Source: Cyclina sinensis (Eukaryota; Mollusca; Bivalvia; Venerida; Veneridae). From it: a DNA stretch of 64,000 nt. Each line of letters begins with the position of its first letter. Position 1 is the stretch's first letter. A program made the translations under genes and the position numbers. The DNA is taken from contig JAAONU010000009.1 of assembly GCA_012932295.1 (NCBI GenBank), positions 4,638,203 to 4,702,202 on the forward strand, read 5' to 3'. Below are positions 24,801-39,800 of this stretch, piece by piece. The notes beneath the pieces are model-generated. The model saw nothing but the letters and a program-made list of their open reading frames with translations, was not told the origin of the DNA and made no database searches.

Positions 24801-27800
24801 TTTCCAACGCTTTTACTGTCACCACCATCGCCGCATGTGATATTACAGATATTTACTTTAAATCTTATACGATATAGTTATACCGTCGCGTTACGGTATT
24901 GCACTTTGAAAGGGAAAAAAATCAATTTATAATGTAATTATTTGACTTATTTTTTGTCAGTAAGTTATTTTTTAAGCATAATTCATAAATATTACAAGAA
25001 ATTTATAATACAAGAAAACTTTCTTTTTTTTGTCATCTGCAGCACAGCCGCTTTAATGCCTCGGATAAAGCTTATTTCCTAATTATTAAGATTAAGAACA
25101 TTTCCGTTTAATTGAGTTAACAAACCTTTTAACTTCAGATGTGAATGAATGCAACACAAATAACGGCGGTTGTGAACAGATTTGCCACAACAATTTCGGA
25201 TCCTACACCTGCGGATGCAGAAGTGGGTACGCGTTAAGCACAGACGGGAGAAGCTGTCATGGTAATAATTTCATAATATGGGTCTTAGTTATATATATAA
25301 AAATTTTTTTTAGAACTGAAATATACTGATTAAAACCGCATATCTCTGTACATAACTTAAAGTATTTGTTTAACATCATTACCATTATAACCGACCCCGC
25401 GCCTCCCCCCTCAATAGTTTATATAGTTTAGATTGGATGAGATACTGCAAGACAAAGAGAGTATTCCATTACAGAGACAATCCTGGTTCTTTTGCATGCT
25501 CAGTGTATAACACTGATACATGAAAACTCTGTTTAACGTCTAATCCGAAAGACAATCAGCAGTGTCTTGGAAGAATGGGGAATTGAACTTGCGACCGCAG
25601 CGCGTTACAGTTCCCCCTCCCCATATTGATGCGTATTTTGGCATCACACACACACATACGCATGCACATGTTTAAGATAACACTCGTCAAATAGTTCACT
25701 GTTTGTTGATTTTCAGATGTAAATGAGTGTAGTCAGGGCACATCATGTTGTGCCCTGAATTGCTCTAATACATGAAAACTCTGTTTAACGTCTAATCCGA
25801 AAGACAATCAGCAATGTCTTGGAAGAATGGGGAATTGAACTTGCGACCGCAGCGCGTTACAGTTCCCCCTCCCCATATTGATGCGTATTTTGGCATCACA
25901 CACACACACATGCGCATGCACATGTTTAAGATAACACTCCTCAAATAGTTCATTGTTTGTTGATTTTCAGATGTAAATGAGTGTAGTCAGGGCACATCAG
26001 GTTGTGCCCAGAATTGCTCTAATACGGTCGGCTCATACACCTGCTCATGCCATACAGGTTATGTTCTTGCTCTTGACAGGCGGGATTGTGAAGGTCTTTT
26101 TTATTATCATTTTTTAGAATACTTAGCAAATACGATGTGGATTTAAATATCAAATATGAACTTAGAATGTTTCTTCTAGAATGTATGCTATATCTTAATT
26201 GCTGTTTGTGGTTTGATCATATTGTCGAAAAAGCAAGTGTGTTGAAAAAGTTTGAGAACTAAGAAGATACCAAAAACATCAAATGAAACATAACTCATAA
26301 TAGACAAATAAAGGTAATTTTAACTCTTTTTCAAAACGTAATTGGTAATTTAGTTAAAATTTAACTGGTTTTATAATTTTGCCCGATCGTGCACTATCTG
26401 ATAAGAAGACACTTGTTGTCTATAAACTTTTAAGCAATTATTCATTTCAGACATAGACGAATGCGTGGACGGATCACACCAGTGTAAAGATTACTGCCAA
26501 AACATACCAGGATCCTATACTTGTTATTGTCAACCAGGCTTCGCAGCAGGCTCAGACGAGTTTACCTGTGAAGGTTGGTTGTTTCATTTTTTTCTTTCCA
26601 TTTAAAGAAATTATTAATTATCGTTTGAAATTAAGTAAATCCAGCTGGGATAATGATGCACTTGTAAACGAAAAAAGAGCAAGTTTATTTTTTTAAAGGA
26701 ACTATATCCAATATGCCTAACCTCCACTCTGTAGAGAAGCCAGATCCATGAAGTCAGGGGCTGGGTTTTAATTGTTACCATGTTTTAGAACATCGCATTA
26801 GTTTGCAGAATTTACTTCATAAGACCGAAGTAACTACAACAACAACTCACATGGCAATTCATATTCAGAATGTACTTAAGCAATTGGTTCATTATCGACA
26901 TAAAAGAACGGGCATTGGGGAATGACAAAAATACACTTAGCACCAACAGCATAAAATAAAAGCAAATTATTAAATGTATGACTGCAAATACTTGATTTAA
27001 GCTCAGGACTCTAAAAAAGCCACTTTTTAAAGAATTTGTAACCAATCCTTAGATCTGTCACTTAGCCATCTAACATGGCCTTCTTTAATGCCATTGTCAG
27101 CAGCTGAAGTAGTTCACCCTGTCATAATAAATGTAAAGCATACTTAGGATGTCTGATACATTACCAAAGACCCCTGATTCATTTCTACAGCCACTGTAGA
27201 AATCATTGCTCACAGGTAAATCCATTAAGTCTGTAACACAACAAAAAATTTCCTATCCATAAAACTGGTGAAAAACTTGAAGACGGCCATTATAGCACTA
27301 CTAGTACACTCACTGCCGTATCCTAATATAAAAAAATTGAAACAGGGGTATCGGTGCCACAAATCAAGTAAAACGTTCTACAAGTTTAAAGCCAGTACCC
27401 AGATTTAAATAAAAAAATACAAGACCCGCAGTTTAAAATCACTTCTGCAACAAGGTATTTCCAAACCAATGTATTACGGAGATTTTATTTATAAATTAAA
27501 GAAAAATAAAAGCCAATACTTATTTCTCCACGTTATTTGTAAAAACCATCTTCAAATTTAACAAAAGCCATGTTACACATGGTAAATCCCCCCGCCGGGA
27601 AGAAGCTACCTGAAGGTTGTACTTTCAAACACTCAATGAAGAAAATCCCACAAAAAATAGGCAAGGTATAGTTATTGTTCTTGCAAACTGCACTTCCTAC
27701 CAATGTGCTATGTCAGTGTATTAAGTTTGAAGAAAATCGCTCAAGCACTTTTGGAGTTATGCTTCGGACAAAGTTTTTCAATTAAATTTGATAAAGGGGA

Positions 27801-30800
27801 ATAATTCTAAAAGTAGGCAAGGAAGAGTTATTATTCTTACACACTGCACCTCCTCCAAATGTGCTCTTTCAGTATATGAAGTTTGCAGAAAATCACTCAA
27901 GTACTTTTGGAGTTATGCCCCGGACAATACTGGAATGGACGCACGCACGGACGGACAGAGACCATTTCTAATATCCCCTCCGCCTTTGGCGGGGGGATAA
28001 TAAGTTCAAGAATTCAAGAATTAGATATACATGTATATGCTGGGATTTTAAAATGTAAAATGTAAACAAGTAAATCTGATAAAGGGGAATAACTCTTAAA
28101 AAAGGCAAGGTAGAGTTATTGGACTTGCACACTGCACTACCTACCAATGTGCTCTGTCAGTGTATGAAATTTGAATAAAATCCCTCAAGTAGTTTTGGAG
28201 TTATGCTCTGGACAAAATTTATCAAGTACTTCTGATAAAGGGGATAACTCAAAAAATAGGCAAGGTAGAGTAATTGGACTTCCACACTGCACTACCTACC
28301 AATGTGCTCTGTCAGTGTATGAAGTTTGTATAAAATCCCTCTAGCAGTTTTGAAGTTATGCTCCGGACAAAATTTATCAAGTAAATTTGATAAAGCGGAA
28401 TAACTCTAAAAAAAGGCATGGTAGAGTTATTGCACTTGCACACTGCACTACCTACCAATGAGTTCTGTCAGTGTATGAAGTTTGAATATAATCCCTCAAG
28501 TAGTTTTGGAGTTATGCTCCGGACAAAATTGTTTCGGACGGACGGACGCACGGACGCACGGACGGACGAAGGGCATTTCTAATATCCCCTCCGCCTTTGG
28601 CGGGGGGATAAAAAAAGGCTACCAACATGATATTCTGCAGCGCTCTGCCTGCTTGGTGATTAACTTTCTATAGTTGACTGCTTTGCTTACATCTTTATTT
28701 GCACGACGGAGGCAGGGGTTTGAGAGTTTATGGAGATTTATTGGGAATTCTTTAATAGAACGTAGAAACTCGATCAGTCTCTTTTATTCCTGCCCTCGGT
28801 GTTCTTTCTGATTTTACTCAAAGTGCTGTGGTCTCAGTAAGGTCATGTAGTACCTACTTTTTACACTACAATGCCATTAGCTTTTTATGTTTTATATTTT
28901 GTGTTCTTTTGCATGCCACATTGTCGAGTTGATGAGTGGGTTGGAGTTAATTCACCAAGACAACTTGTCCTTATTTGTTCTTATGATAACCTTTAGGGGC
29001 AAGTGTGAGGTTGGTACACGATAGAATCTGGTTTAACCAAATCCTTTACAACTTACCGTTCGAAGGCGGTAACCCATCGGGTTCTCATATTCGTTAATTG
29101 TTTGTAGGGTCTTTTTTAACTGATCTACAATTGAATGTATGCTATCTTTTCCTCAACTTATTGACTGTGTAGAAAGGCTGTGATTTTACTGTGCCTTTTT
29201 TCCCGATATGTTTTTTTCCACTTTTTTAATCATGTGCCATTTTCTTTAAAGCTTTACAAACTGAATTAAAGGTGAGACAGACCAAAACCCCGCAGACCTA
29301 TTTTCTGTGAAAAAAAATTGTGAAAAAAATTGACGCAAACCAGTCAAGATTATAAAAACATTGACGCAAACCAGTCAACATTACATTCTCCCATTCTGTT
29401 AACAATAAACTGATAAAGTTCAAAGGTAATTAGCCAATCTTCTAAACCAATAACCTTTGACAAAAATTCCTTTTTCATATATTTCTCGATGATCCACAGC
29501 ATTTTAATAGCAAATGAATTTCTTAAGAAAAATGAATTTCTACAGCAAAATGAAAAAAATCTGAACTTCTATTTTCTCAAGATCTAAATTCATTGAACCT
29601 ATCTCAACTATTTTTCAAACAGCCTAACTGTCTGTAAACTATTTTACATTACTGTTAGACAAACATTCTGTAGAGACATAAACATTCTAAAAACTGCTGA
29701 GTTTTTTCCAGGTTGAGGGTTGTGTTAAACTCGTATTGTATATTGTCCTCTTTAAGTTTCCAACTGTCAAAATCTTGCCATGCATTTTGTCACGCTAAGA
29801 ATTTTTTTCTCTTCAGTGATGTTTCAGTTCATCTAAAATAGCTATCAATACGGGAGATTCTTCGGTTTTGTTGCCTATAATCAGAATTGACTGCTTAAGT
29901 GAAAACCAAACGTTGAATGACCAAACTGATTATACTGGTCAGTTATCACCTGACTGATGCAACTAAGATCTTAAACAATAAGTAAAATCATTTCCCCGCT
30001 AATTCATTACATTCAAACGCGGGGAACTACATTTCTTTCAGCTGCATTGATTCATTTTGGTCGTTTTTGTTGTTGTTGTTGTTTTTGGATCAGACTTAGA
30101 AAAAATATTGTTTCGTTTATTCTATATACCCTTTAAGTCTGTTGATGTTTGGAGTTAATATTTATAATATCTTGAATAGAATGTAGTTAAATTTTCTGAT
30201 ATTTTGTCATAAGATGCTATGTTTCTGGGTTGAAAAAAGTTTATCTTGGGTAATATTCCTCAGTTGTTTCCTTTGATACTGACACAATCTTTTTTCTGTT
30301 CCTCTTAAAATGAACATTTCTGTTTGTAACGCACGATGATTTCGTATCGCAAAGGTGTAACATCGGTAACGTCATCCTTTGAAAACGCTCTTTGCGGTTG
30401 TATGTACTATTTCATAAAACGAACTGTGGATTTAGTATAAAAATATTGAACCTTCATATGAAAATGAAAGCATATATGACCAACGACACAGGAAAAAAGG
30501 CACTCCGACATAACTTTTGGAAACTGACCTTTTCACTTTTTTTGAGCACTTGATATCCCAGAATTAATGTCTGAAAATTTCAGCTTCCTGCATAGTGCAA
30601 ATACGACGTACTTTTATGTTTTTGAGGAACATCATGGACAAATTTGAAGTTCTTTAAAATGACGTCACATACCATAATTTGACGTCAGATTATATCTACG
30701 TTCCACTTGGAATAAGATTGACATGGCATATTTCAGACACTTAAATTTTACCTATTTTGTTTTTAAGATTCTATACCTTTTCAGTGTATCCAACATTTTT

Positions 30801-33800
30801 ACAAAAATATTATTGTTATCATTCAAAATATTGTGTTTTGTTCAGTTGATATCATTTTATACAAGGAAGAACTGTCCCCAAAAACTGTTGCCATGGTAAT
30901 GGTAATCAAGAAATTTGATACAAAATAGTCATTTTTGTGAAGGACAATATTCAGGCTATCAATATTTAACTTTAATTGAATTCTCAAAATATTTTGTAAT
31001 GAATTAGCGATGAGATTGAGAGAAGTTGTAATGATAAAATGTAAAAACAATATTTCTTTTTTCAGACGTGAATGAATGCTCCGTGAACAATGGCAACTGT
31101 GAACAAATCTGTATTAACCAGCCCGGCTCATACAGCTGTGGATGTCGTACTGGTTATATAATGACAGATGACGGTGTATGCAGAGGTATCCTTATTGTTG
31201 GACTCTCCCGCTGTGTTCAGCTAAATATTGTTCCTTAGATGAACAGTTTACTCCGATAAAAATATTGTTGAAATCAGTTACGCGGGGTCTACTTTTCCTT
31301 GTGTAAATATAACTGTTCAATATCTTCCGTTTGATAGCTTGTAATGAAATTGTAGAATAGTATTTATGACATTTCTTCGTGATGTTTATTTTAATTTAGA
31401 CATCGATGAATGCACTGATAAAACGTCAGGCTGTTCTCAGATTTGTAACAACACTGATGGCTCATTCACCTGCAGTTGTGATTCCGGATACTACATTGAC
31501 ACCGACGGCAGAACTTGCCATGGTTAGTTTTCCAGTTGAATGATACGTGTTTATAGACATGATTTACTATTATAAGGTCTTACTAAATTCTACATTCGAC
31601 TTTATTTAAAATTAGCGGCTCTGCTGCAGAAAAATATTTATACAGCGGTTATATTGTATTTGTTTCGAATGCATCACTATACTTATAAGCGTAAAATACA
31701 ACACATTTAACTTTTTTTCTGTAGTACAACATAAATAAGCATTTACCTTACAAATCTTTGTTTGACTTATATTATACAGTAAGTGTCGTGTATTTAAATG
31801 TGTTTAATTGTAATATGTGTTGTTTGTGGTGTAGTGATGTATCACATCAATGGTAGAGTATTTGTCTTGAATATTCGTAAGTGTGTATACCAAAACTCGT
31901 ATAGAAAATTTTAAATAAAACTTTGTTAAGCTTATTTCAACAATCTTGAAAATCAAAATCAAGTTTATTTCTTTTTTTTTGTTTTTACTTACGCCAGTGT
32001 TACAAGATATTTTTGTAATCTGGCATGCACTGATTTTTTTCTGCCAAGTTGGTATAATTGATTCACAGTTATTCTTATTACTGTGCAGATGTAGATGATT
32101 GTGCAGGTCCAACATGTCAAAATGGTGGTACTTGTGTTGATGGTTTGAACATGTTTACTTGTACATGTAAAAAGGGCTTCACAGGGGTGTTGTGTGAGAA
32201 AGGTATTTTGTTCTCGTTGTCACATAGTTTTATTATATCATGGTTACAAGGCACCATTTAGTATGACAGAACTATCTCATAAAGCTTATTTAACAACAAA
32301 CAATTTGTTCAATGTAAACTTTAACCATGGTTAGTGCTAACCATGATCAGACTGCACGTATGCGCAGGCTGATCTTTGTCTGCACTCACAAAGGCAGAGT
32401 CAGTTGCCTCCAGCAGAGTTAGGCTTAATATAGGGTCGTTAAAGACGACTTTGAAAATAAAGAAATGATAAGCGTTATACGAGCATTACTTCGTTCATAC
32501 TTCAGTTTGTTAAGTCCTTGTCCAAATTGCTTTAACTAATGTGTTCATATTTCAGTTTGTTAAAGTCCCTGTTTTAATTGATTTGACTGATGTGTTTATA
32601 CTTCAGTTTGAAAAGCCCTTGTTCAATTGATTTTACTAATATTTTTATAATTCAGTTTGTTAAAGTTCCTGTTCAAATTGATTTTACTGATGTGTTCATA
32701 CGTCAGTTTGTAAAGTCCCCGCTCAAATTTATTTAACTTATATTTTCATACGTCAGTTTGGAAAGTCCCTGTTCAAATTGATTTTACTTATATTTTCATA
32801 CGTCAGTTTGTTGAAGTCCCTTTTCAAATTGTTTTTACATATATTTTCATACGTCACTATTTAAAGTCCCTGTTCAAATTGATTTTACATATATTTTCAT
32901 AATTTATTTGTTAAAGTCCCTGTTCAAATTGATTTAAGTGATTTGTTCATACTCCATTTTGTTAAAGTCCCAGTTCAAATTCATTTTACTGATGCGTTTA
33001 TACTCCATTTTGTTAACGTCCCTGTTCAAATTAATTTAACTAATGTGTTCATACTTCAGTTTGTTAAAGTCTCTGTTCAAATTGATTTAACTCATGTGTT
33101 CATTCTCCAGTTTGTTAAAGTCTCTGTTCAAATTGATTTAACTCATGTGTTCATACTTCAGTTTGTTAAAGTCTCTGTTCAAATTGATTTAACTCATGTG
33201 TTCATTCTCCAGTTTGTTAAAGTCCATGTTCAAATTCATTTTACTGATATGTTCCTACTTCAGTTTGTTAAAGTTCTTGTTCAAATTTATTTCACTGATA
33301 TAGAAAAAAATGTACTAGTCGGATAGTGATCAAACCATGTTCTACTTTCTCTAAAACAATGTTGACATATTTCTTTCATTCGTAACGAATAAAGATGTTT
33401 CTTCCTGAAAAAAAGCTTTAAAAGAAGTAATTTTGCAATACCATTAAAATTGCATAATAATTGATAAAAAAACAAAGTTAGGAATAATTTTGGTACAAAT
33501 ATATATCACATTCTCAGTAAGATAAGAACTTTAGAATCAGTACTTCGTTTCAGATGTCAATGAATGCGAAATATTTAATGGAGGGTGTCAGCACATTTGC
33601 ATCAATACAGTTGGATCTTTTGTCTGCAATTGTACAGAGGGTCATGAACTGAAGAATGATGGGCTATCATGTTCCGAAGGTATGCTTTTAACAATTTTTA
33701 CGTATTGCAAAAACAAACGAGTTACTACTAAACATACTCTTTGTTTTAAGCAAGTAATAAATATCCTTCAAATCATGTATATATTTGCACTTTTGATTCA

Positions 33801-36800
33801 TTTGGGTTTTGTACTATCTAATAAAAAACGAAACGGCACTTTAATTCAATGTTCCTTACATCAAAAACTTACCAGCTGTTAGTTACGGAATACCGTTAGG
33901 GCCATCGTGGTTAGACGTTATAATCCAGATGGCGACAATGCGATCGTGCGATAATGCGATGGCGACAGTGCGATAATGCGATGTCGACAATGCGATAATG
34001 CGATGGCGACAATGCGATAACGGATAATGCGATGGCGACAATGCGATAGTCATATCGTACTGTTGCCGTCGCATCATCCCATTGTCGCCATCGCACTATC
34101 GCATTGTCGCCATTGCACTATCGCGTTTTCGCATTGTCGCCCTCTGGATTATAACGTCTAACCACGATGGTCCTAACGGTATTCCGTAGTTAGTTCCACT
34201 ACGCTAAGTTGTTCTCGTTTCTGTTATGTTACAGAAGGTGCGATGACTGTGTTTGAGCGTCTGCAAATACCTAGGCAGCTTCTTCCAGATGCCTGTTTTA
34301 CTGTAAGACTTTTTCAATGTACAGACGGCAATAACCTGGATATATATTTCACATCCACTTTAAACTGGTACACCTTAGATTCAGACACCAGCATAATATA
34401 TACACGTGGTATAGTCTATGTGAAAGTGAATAACTTTTCTGTTCCTGTGTCTCTCCGCGGAATAAAAATTACTTCTCGAGATAATGCGTTCGCTCTGAAT
34501 CACGCTGTTCCGTACAATTCAACACAAGGCACAGTTATTCAGAATGATTTGACACCTGCAGATTGTCGACAACTTGAACTTTTACCGACTGATCTGTTTG
34601 ACTTCATTAGTGCGGACTCCTTCATGAAAACACTTTTATTGTCTTTACATTCCTCACTTCCAGACTGGCTCCAGTTTGGAAAGTCCAGTCCAGAACTTTT
34701 GTCTGTACAAGACATTAGAAGTGATCTTGTTTACGGCAAAGATATGGCTGACGTATCGTGGTGTGATGGGGCGCCGGTGTTTTCGAACCATTTGTACACA
34801 GTGTTCAGATTCGATACAGGGTTCTCCCTCAGAGTGCTAGAAAATGAAGTAGAGTTTCAACCCTTAAAGGCACGAAAATTTTGTTTGATTGTTGATCTTT
34901 GCCAAAGCTATGGAGGAACCGTGTTTTTAATGATACCGGAAGAGTCTCGCGATATTTTGTCAAAACTTAGTGTGTTTCGTGCTTTGAAAAAAGAACAAAA
35001 TCTCCATATTTTGCCGAGAGGTATTGGCATTTCATTAGTTGATGGGATGAATACAAACGATTTCTCTTTTTCTCTGGAACTTTGGAATGGGGATGCAATG
35101 TTTTTACCGTAAGTGTCCATATTTCTTTCTTTAAAATGTCTTTATTCTAAACCGTTAATAGAATTTGTAATTATCTGTAAAATAAGTACTTTTGCCACTC
35201 ATACGCTTGAAAGAAAACTATGTAATACGTTGTATTCCTTTTTATCATTCTGTCCGAACCGGGTCGGTTACATTTTTCATAGAGCCAAGAATTTCAATGT
35301 AAGAATATCTCAGATTAACTTCCAAGGAAAATATTATTTCATTTGTTAGAATAAGTTAACATTAAGCTTAATAAAACATGCTCTCTGATTGGCTGTTATA
35401 AACATAATTATACGAGGAAACCAATCTTGCTTATTTACGGGTGTAAGTTTTTTTCCTTATAGCTGGCTTTAGTGAGCTTGCATGTTTGAAAATTGATTTT
35501 TCATACAGTTTTAAGGCAAAAAATCAGTATTCAGATGTGGTACGAGTCTTACATATTGATTAAAAATTTAAAAAAAGCATTTTACGACCTAATAAAAGAG
35601 TGATCTTAAATATCCAAAAAATATAACATTTCAAAGATGTTCGGTATCATTGTTATGTTGCTCTGACTGTTGGTTTTATATTAACGGTAAAATTTAAGAT
35701 CTTTTAATGTCTTGTTACTTGTTAAGAATACACGTATACTTTTTCTATATAGAGAAGTTCCTTCGAGCGATTTTTGGATTGCTGGAAATCTAGTGAAGTA
35801 TGATGACAATTTTGTGGTAGAAGGAAATGCAGAAATATATCTGCGAGTCCCTCAAAACAAAACAGTTGGTATTTCACAAACTTTTTTTCCTGTTGGATTG
35901 TATCAATGTGTGACGCAAGTATGTAACGTATATGACGAATTTTGACACAGTAGACACACCTTTGACAGGTAGAATATTACCTTTGTTGATATGATTATAC
36001 TGACAATTTGTTTCATCCGTCGGAAATATACTGTATTAAAGTCAACACCTGTGTAATAAAAAAAGCTTCTCATTGGAGACTGAGTAAGTGCGTACGTGTA
36101 AATATAACCCGAGACCGAACAGAGTTTGAGACCATTTAGGATTCCTTACTCAGGAAAAGTTGTAAGATCATATACAAGGTTGTTTTGACGTAATGAGAGC
36201 GCAGTTTTACAAAATGCTGACTTTTTTGCTTTTGTTTGTTTTCCATAATAGATTGTTTTTATTTTTAGATGTTAACGTCGATGTTTCAAGAAGAATGGAC
36301 CGGTGCAGTCGATATTCGGATGACGGGTTCTCCAGTTCGTAGATTCAAGGTTTTTGGCAAAGAACATTTGGTGACTTTTCCGCTGGTCTTTGCAACCGTT
36401 ACTGCTTACATGTCGATTGGGGGTAAACACAATTACTAAATCAAATGGTTATGTCCCCGAAGAAGGGCATACAGCTTTAATTGTCCGTCTGTCAGTCCGT
36501 CCGGCAAACATTACGTCCCAAAACTTTAACATTATCCATAACTTCTTTATTATTTAATGGAATTATTTCATACTTGAATACAGCACCCCTTTAGGATATA
36601 CCTTTCCACTGACGTATATCTTTATGACCTTGATTGATCTTGACCTCAAAGACAAAATTATGAATAATCTTTAACAATGCCTGTAACTTCCTTATCAGTA
36701 TATGGATTAACTTCATTTTACTTCCTTGGTGCAAACATGACCTTGATATTGAGGTCAAATTGTCAAGAAAATCCATTTCCTTTGAAGGACCTGCAATTTA

Positions 36801-39800
36801 TCTTCATATGGTCATCAGCTCCAATGTCAAAGCTTCACTGGGCCATTGTCATCTTTCATGATAAATATAAAATCTTACTGCCAAAACAAGTACAGGACAA
36901 AGTAACGTTGTTAATTTTAATGACTTTTTATGAACATGATGAATAGAGGTTCAGTTTAGTACACATGTGGAAAGCAACTTTAAGTGACAAAGAACATATC
37001 TCTTTACACAATTTGAATGGCTGTTTATGTGAATTCACGTAGTGATCCTTACATTTATAAAGCCTTGATTTGCAATTATGATTTTGGTTTAGGTTCTGAA
37101 CGTACATGGTGTGGCGAAGACTCTAATCCGGAAGGTATTTTTCTCTCAGCCATGGTAGAAGTAAACCCATTCAAGGGTGTTCCGTTCCTTGATGAATTCG
37201 TCATATCCCAAACAACCCGTTTGTATGCATTTGTAACAGCAGATACCAACGTCAACTCGAGGAAAGGCTATGCTGTATCTGTTAAAAATGATTTACTCGA
37301 GTTGAATACATTAATGAATAAAACTTTGACAGTCCTAGAAGATGCCATAAACGACATTGAAGTATCTTCCTCAGGGCCGTTAAAAGAAATATTAAAAGAC
37401 ATTTTTAAAAAAGCCACGACAATCAGGAGAAGTATACATGAAAACCTAGGAAATCTAGTATCCGGAAACTTAAAAGAAGACATGCGCTCTCTTGAAAATC
37501 TTCGTCAAAATTTCTATCAGCTTAGGTCAGACATTCACTTGTTTGCTGACAAAGCAGAATTTATTGCTGACGAAACAATACAAAGTTTAACAGATGTATT
37601 ACAGAATTATACTGCTTCTGCCAAAAACCATATACAAAATGTTTTTGATGAAATTGTACAGACAGCTATTTCATCTGCAGGGAATTACACAGGTTTTGGT
37701 TTGAAATTTTCGGCAGATTTTACAATCCTTGGATTGAAACTACTATGGCTTGATGTGGAGATTGTTTATTCAGAAGGATCTTTGTTAAGGTGCAGTAAAT
37801 TTGATGAAATCCGAGAGATTTTTAAAGGAGAAAGAGCACTTAGATTTATTGGTAGAATATCCACTGAACAGCGGTTAAGTAAATTTCTTGCAGTCGGAAA
37901 GGGATTTGGAATCGGAGGAGTATTTGCCAAGGATACAGACAAATGGGCCGTACAGCTTGAAGTGTTTACAAGTATGCTAGGTATAAAAGCAACAGCGGAT
38001 CTCTTTATAAAACTAAATGGAATTTATCTATATTTAGAAGGGAATGTCTGGGGTATTTTTCTTGCTGAAATAAAAGTTACAGCAGAGGCAGGCAAAGAAT
38101 GGTATCAGCTTATTTTTAATTTACGCGGTCGATTAGTAGCAAAAGCAAAGACAAAACGACAGGCAGAAGTTACGTCTACAGTGCAGAAAGGATATTTTGA
38201 TAAATTACATAGTGGAAGAATAAGGCGACAGGTTCAGACTGTAAGTTCATCCTTTCAAGATAGTTACCTAGATGCCCTTATATCAGCAATAAACATGATA
38301 TCAGAAGAAGCACAGAAGCGATTGTCTCAAGCTCAGTCTGCACTGACAGCAGCCCAGAGAGGTTTGACAAAAGCACAGAACTGGTTGGATGAAAAGCAAG
38401 TGGCTGTAAGGGCAGCTAATGTCCATTTCGATAACGCCGTCAAAAGTTTTGATGTTGCAAAACAAAAACTCGAGGAAGCAAAAGGACCTCTGGTAGCTGC
38501 CCTTAAACAATTAAAAGATGCTCAAAGAGATGTCGACAATCTTTGCAGAATTCGAACATGTTCCAGAATTTGTATACCTGGAATAAAATGCAGAATCTGT
38601 TATAAACGAGTATGGTTTTTAAAAATACCATACCCTTGTTGTCAGTTTACTAGCTGTATGATCAGTTTTCAAAACCCATTGTGTGTACTAGCAAACTTGG
38701 CTTGCAGAATCATAAGAGCAGCCGCCTATGTAATTTTAGAGATTGCAAAAATTTTTGTGAGGACTGCAATGCTTGCTTTTGATGTTGCAAAGGCGGCTGT
38801 GACTGTCGCTCAATTCGTCGTAGACAAATCCCGTGTTGTATTAACTGTTGCTGAAGGAATATTGGAAATAGCAAAGATTGGCCTTGGAGTAGCTAAAGGC
38901 ATATTAGAAGCAGCAAAAATTGCATTGGAAGTCATTAAACAAGTGATAGGTGCTGCGGCTAAAGTACTGGAATTTGTTATTGAGTACGGTTTGAAACATA
39001 TTATTGATGTGCGAAATTGTGGGTTTGACATTCAACTATCAACAAAAGATTTGCCTGTTTTTGAAGTATTTTGTGAAGTGAATGCATTTAAACTAGGCTG
39101 GACAAATATCAATCTTAAAATCAATTTTAAAAACGTATAACAGAGTGTTTGGCAAGCTGCCAAGGCTACAATCAAAGCCATTATCGATACATTTGGCAGC
39201 ATTTTTGACCACAGAAAGCGCAGAGACATTGAGTTTGATGCATCTTCACAAATCCATGTTTTGCTCCGTAAGATTCGTGAAGCACATGGAAATAACTCGG
39301 ATGAATTATACTTTAATGAAACCATCGACATTGCTAACGATATTGCAGGATTTCGTAATTCCAGTAGTAGTGATTCAGAAAATAGAATTGAACTTTTCCG
39401 TGAAAAATGTAGCAGGATCACACTTATCCAAGACTTCATGCAGTACGCTTTCGAGTCCTTACAGGATGTTGTTAACGAATCAACAGCTTATATTAGGGAA
39501 ATAAAAAATGTTAAGCAACAGTTACAGGAATATGGTGACATAGGATCAAGTACAAATATTACGGCAGAGAGTGTTGGAATAAGCAAGGAATATGCCGCAA
39601 ATGATTACAATATGACGGATGAAGATGTAGATAAGGCAATAAATAAGACAAAGGCGGCAGCTGCAGACGATCCATTGCTTGTTGAGATACGTTCTGCGGC
39701 AGTTTTGTCAGAAGAAAACGTCAACGCAGAAGCTAAATCAGTAGAATCGATAGACTTCCTGAACGCATGGTTTACAGCAATGAAAATATAACACGAGATT

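Noticed and set aside
32490..33305. Regularly spaced repeats considered as a CRISPR array
   Set aside because: Units are contiguous tandem copies without unique spacers, in an animal intron, and no cas genes are present.
32943..33326. 127-codon plus frame with a 17-residue repeat
   Set aside because: A by-product of the 51-bp minisatellite in an intron; no splice context and no conserved domain.
39129..39147. A tiny 9-nt intron removing the TAA at 39138
   Set aside because: GT...AG borders can be drawn around 9 bases, but this is far below the minimum for spliceosomal introns; sequence decay or error is simpler.
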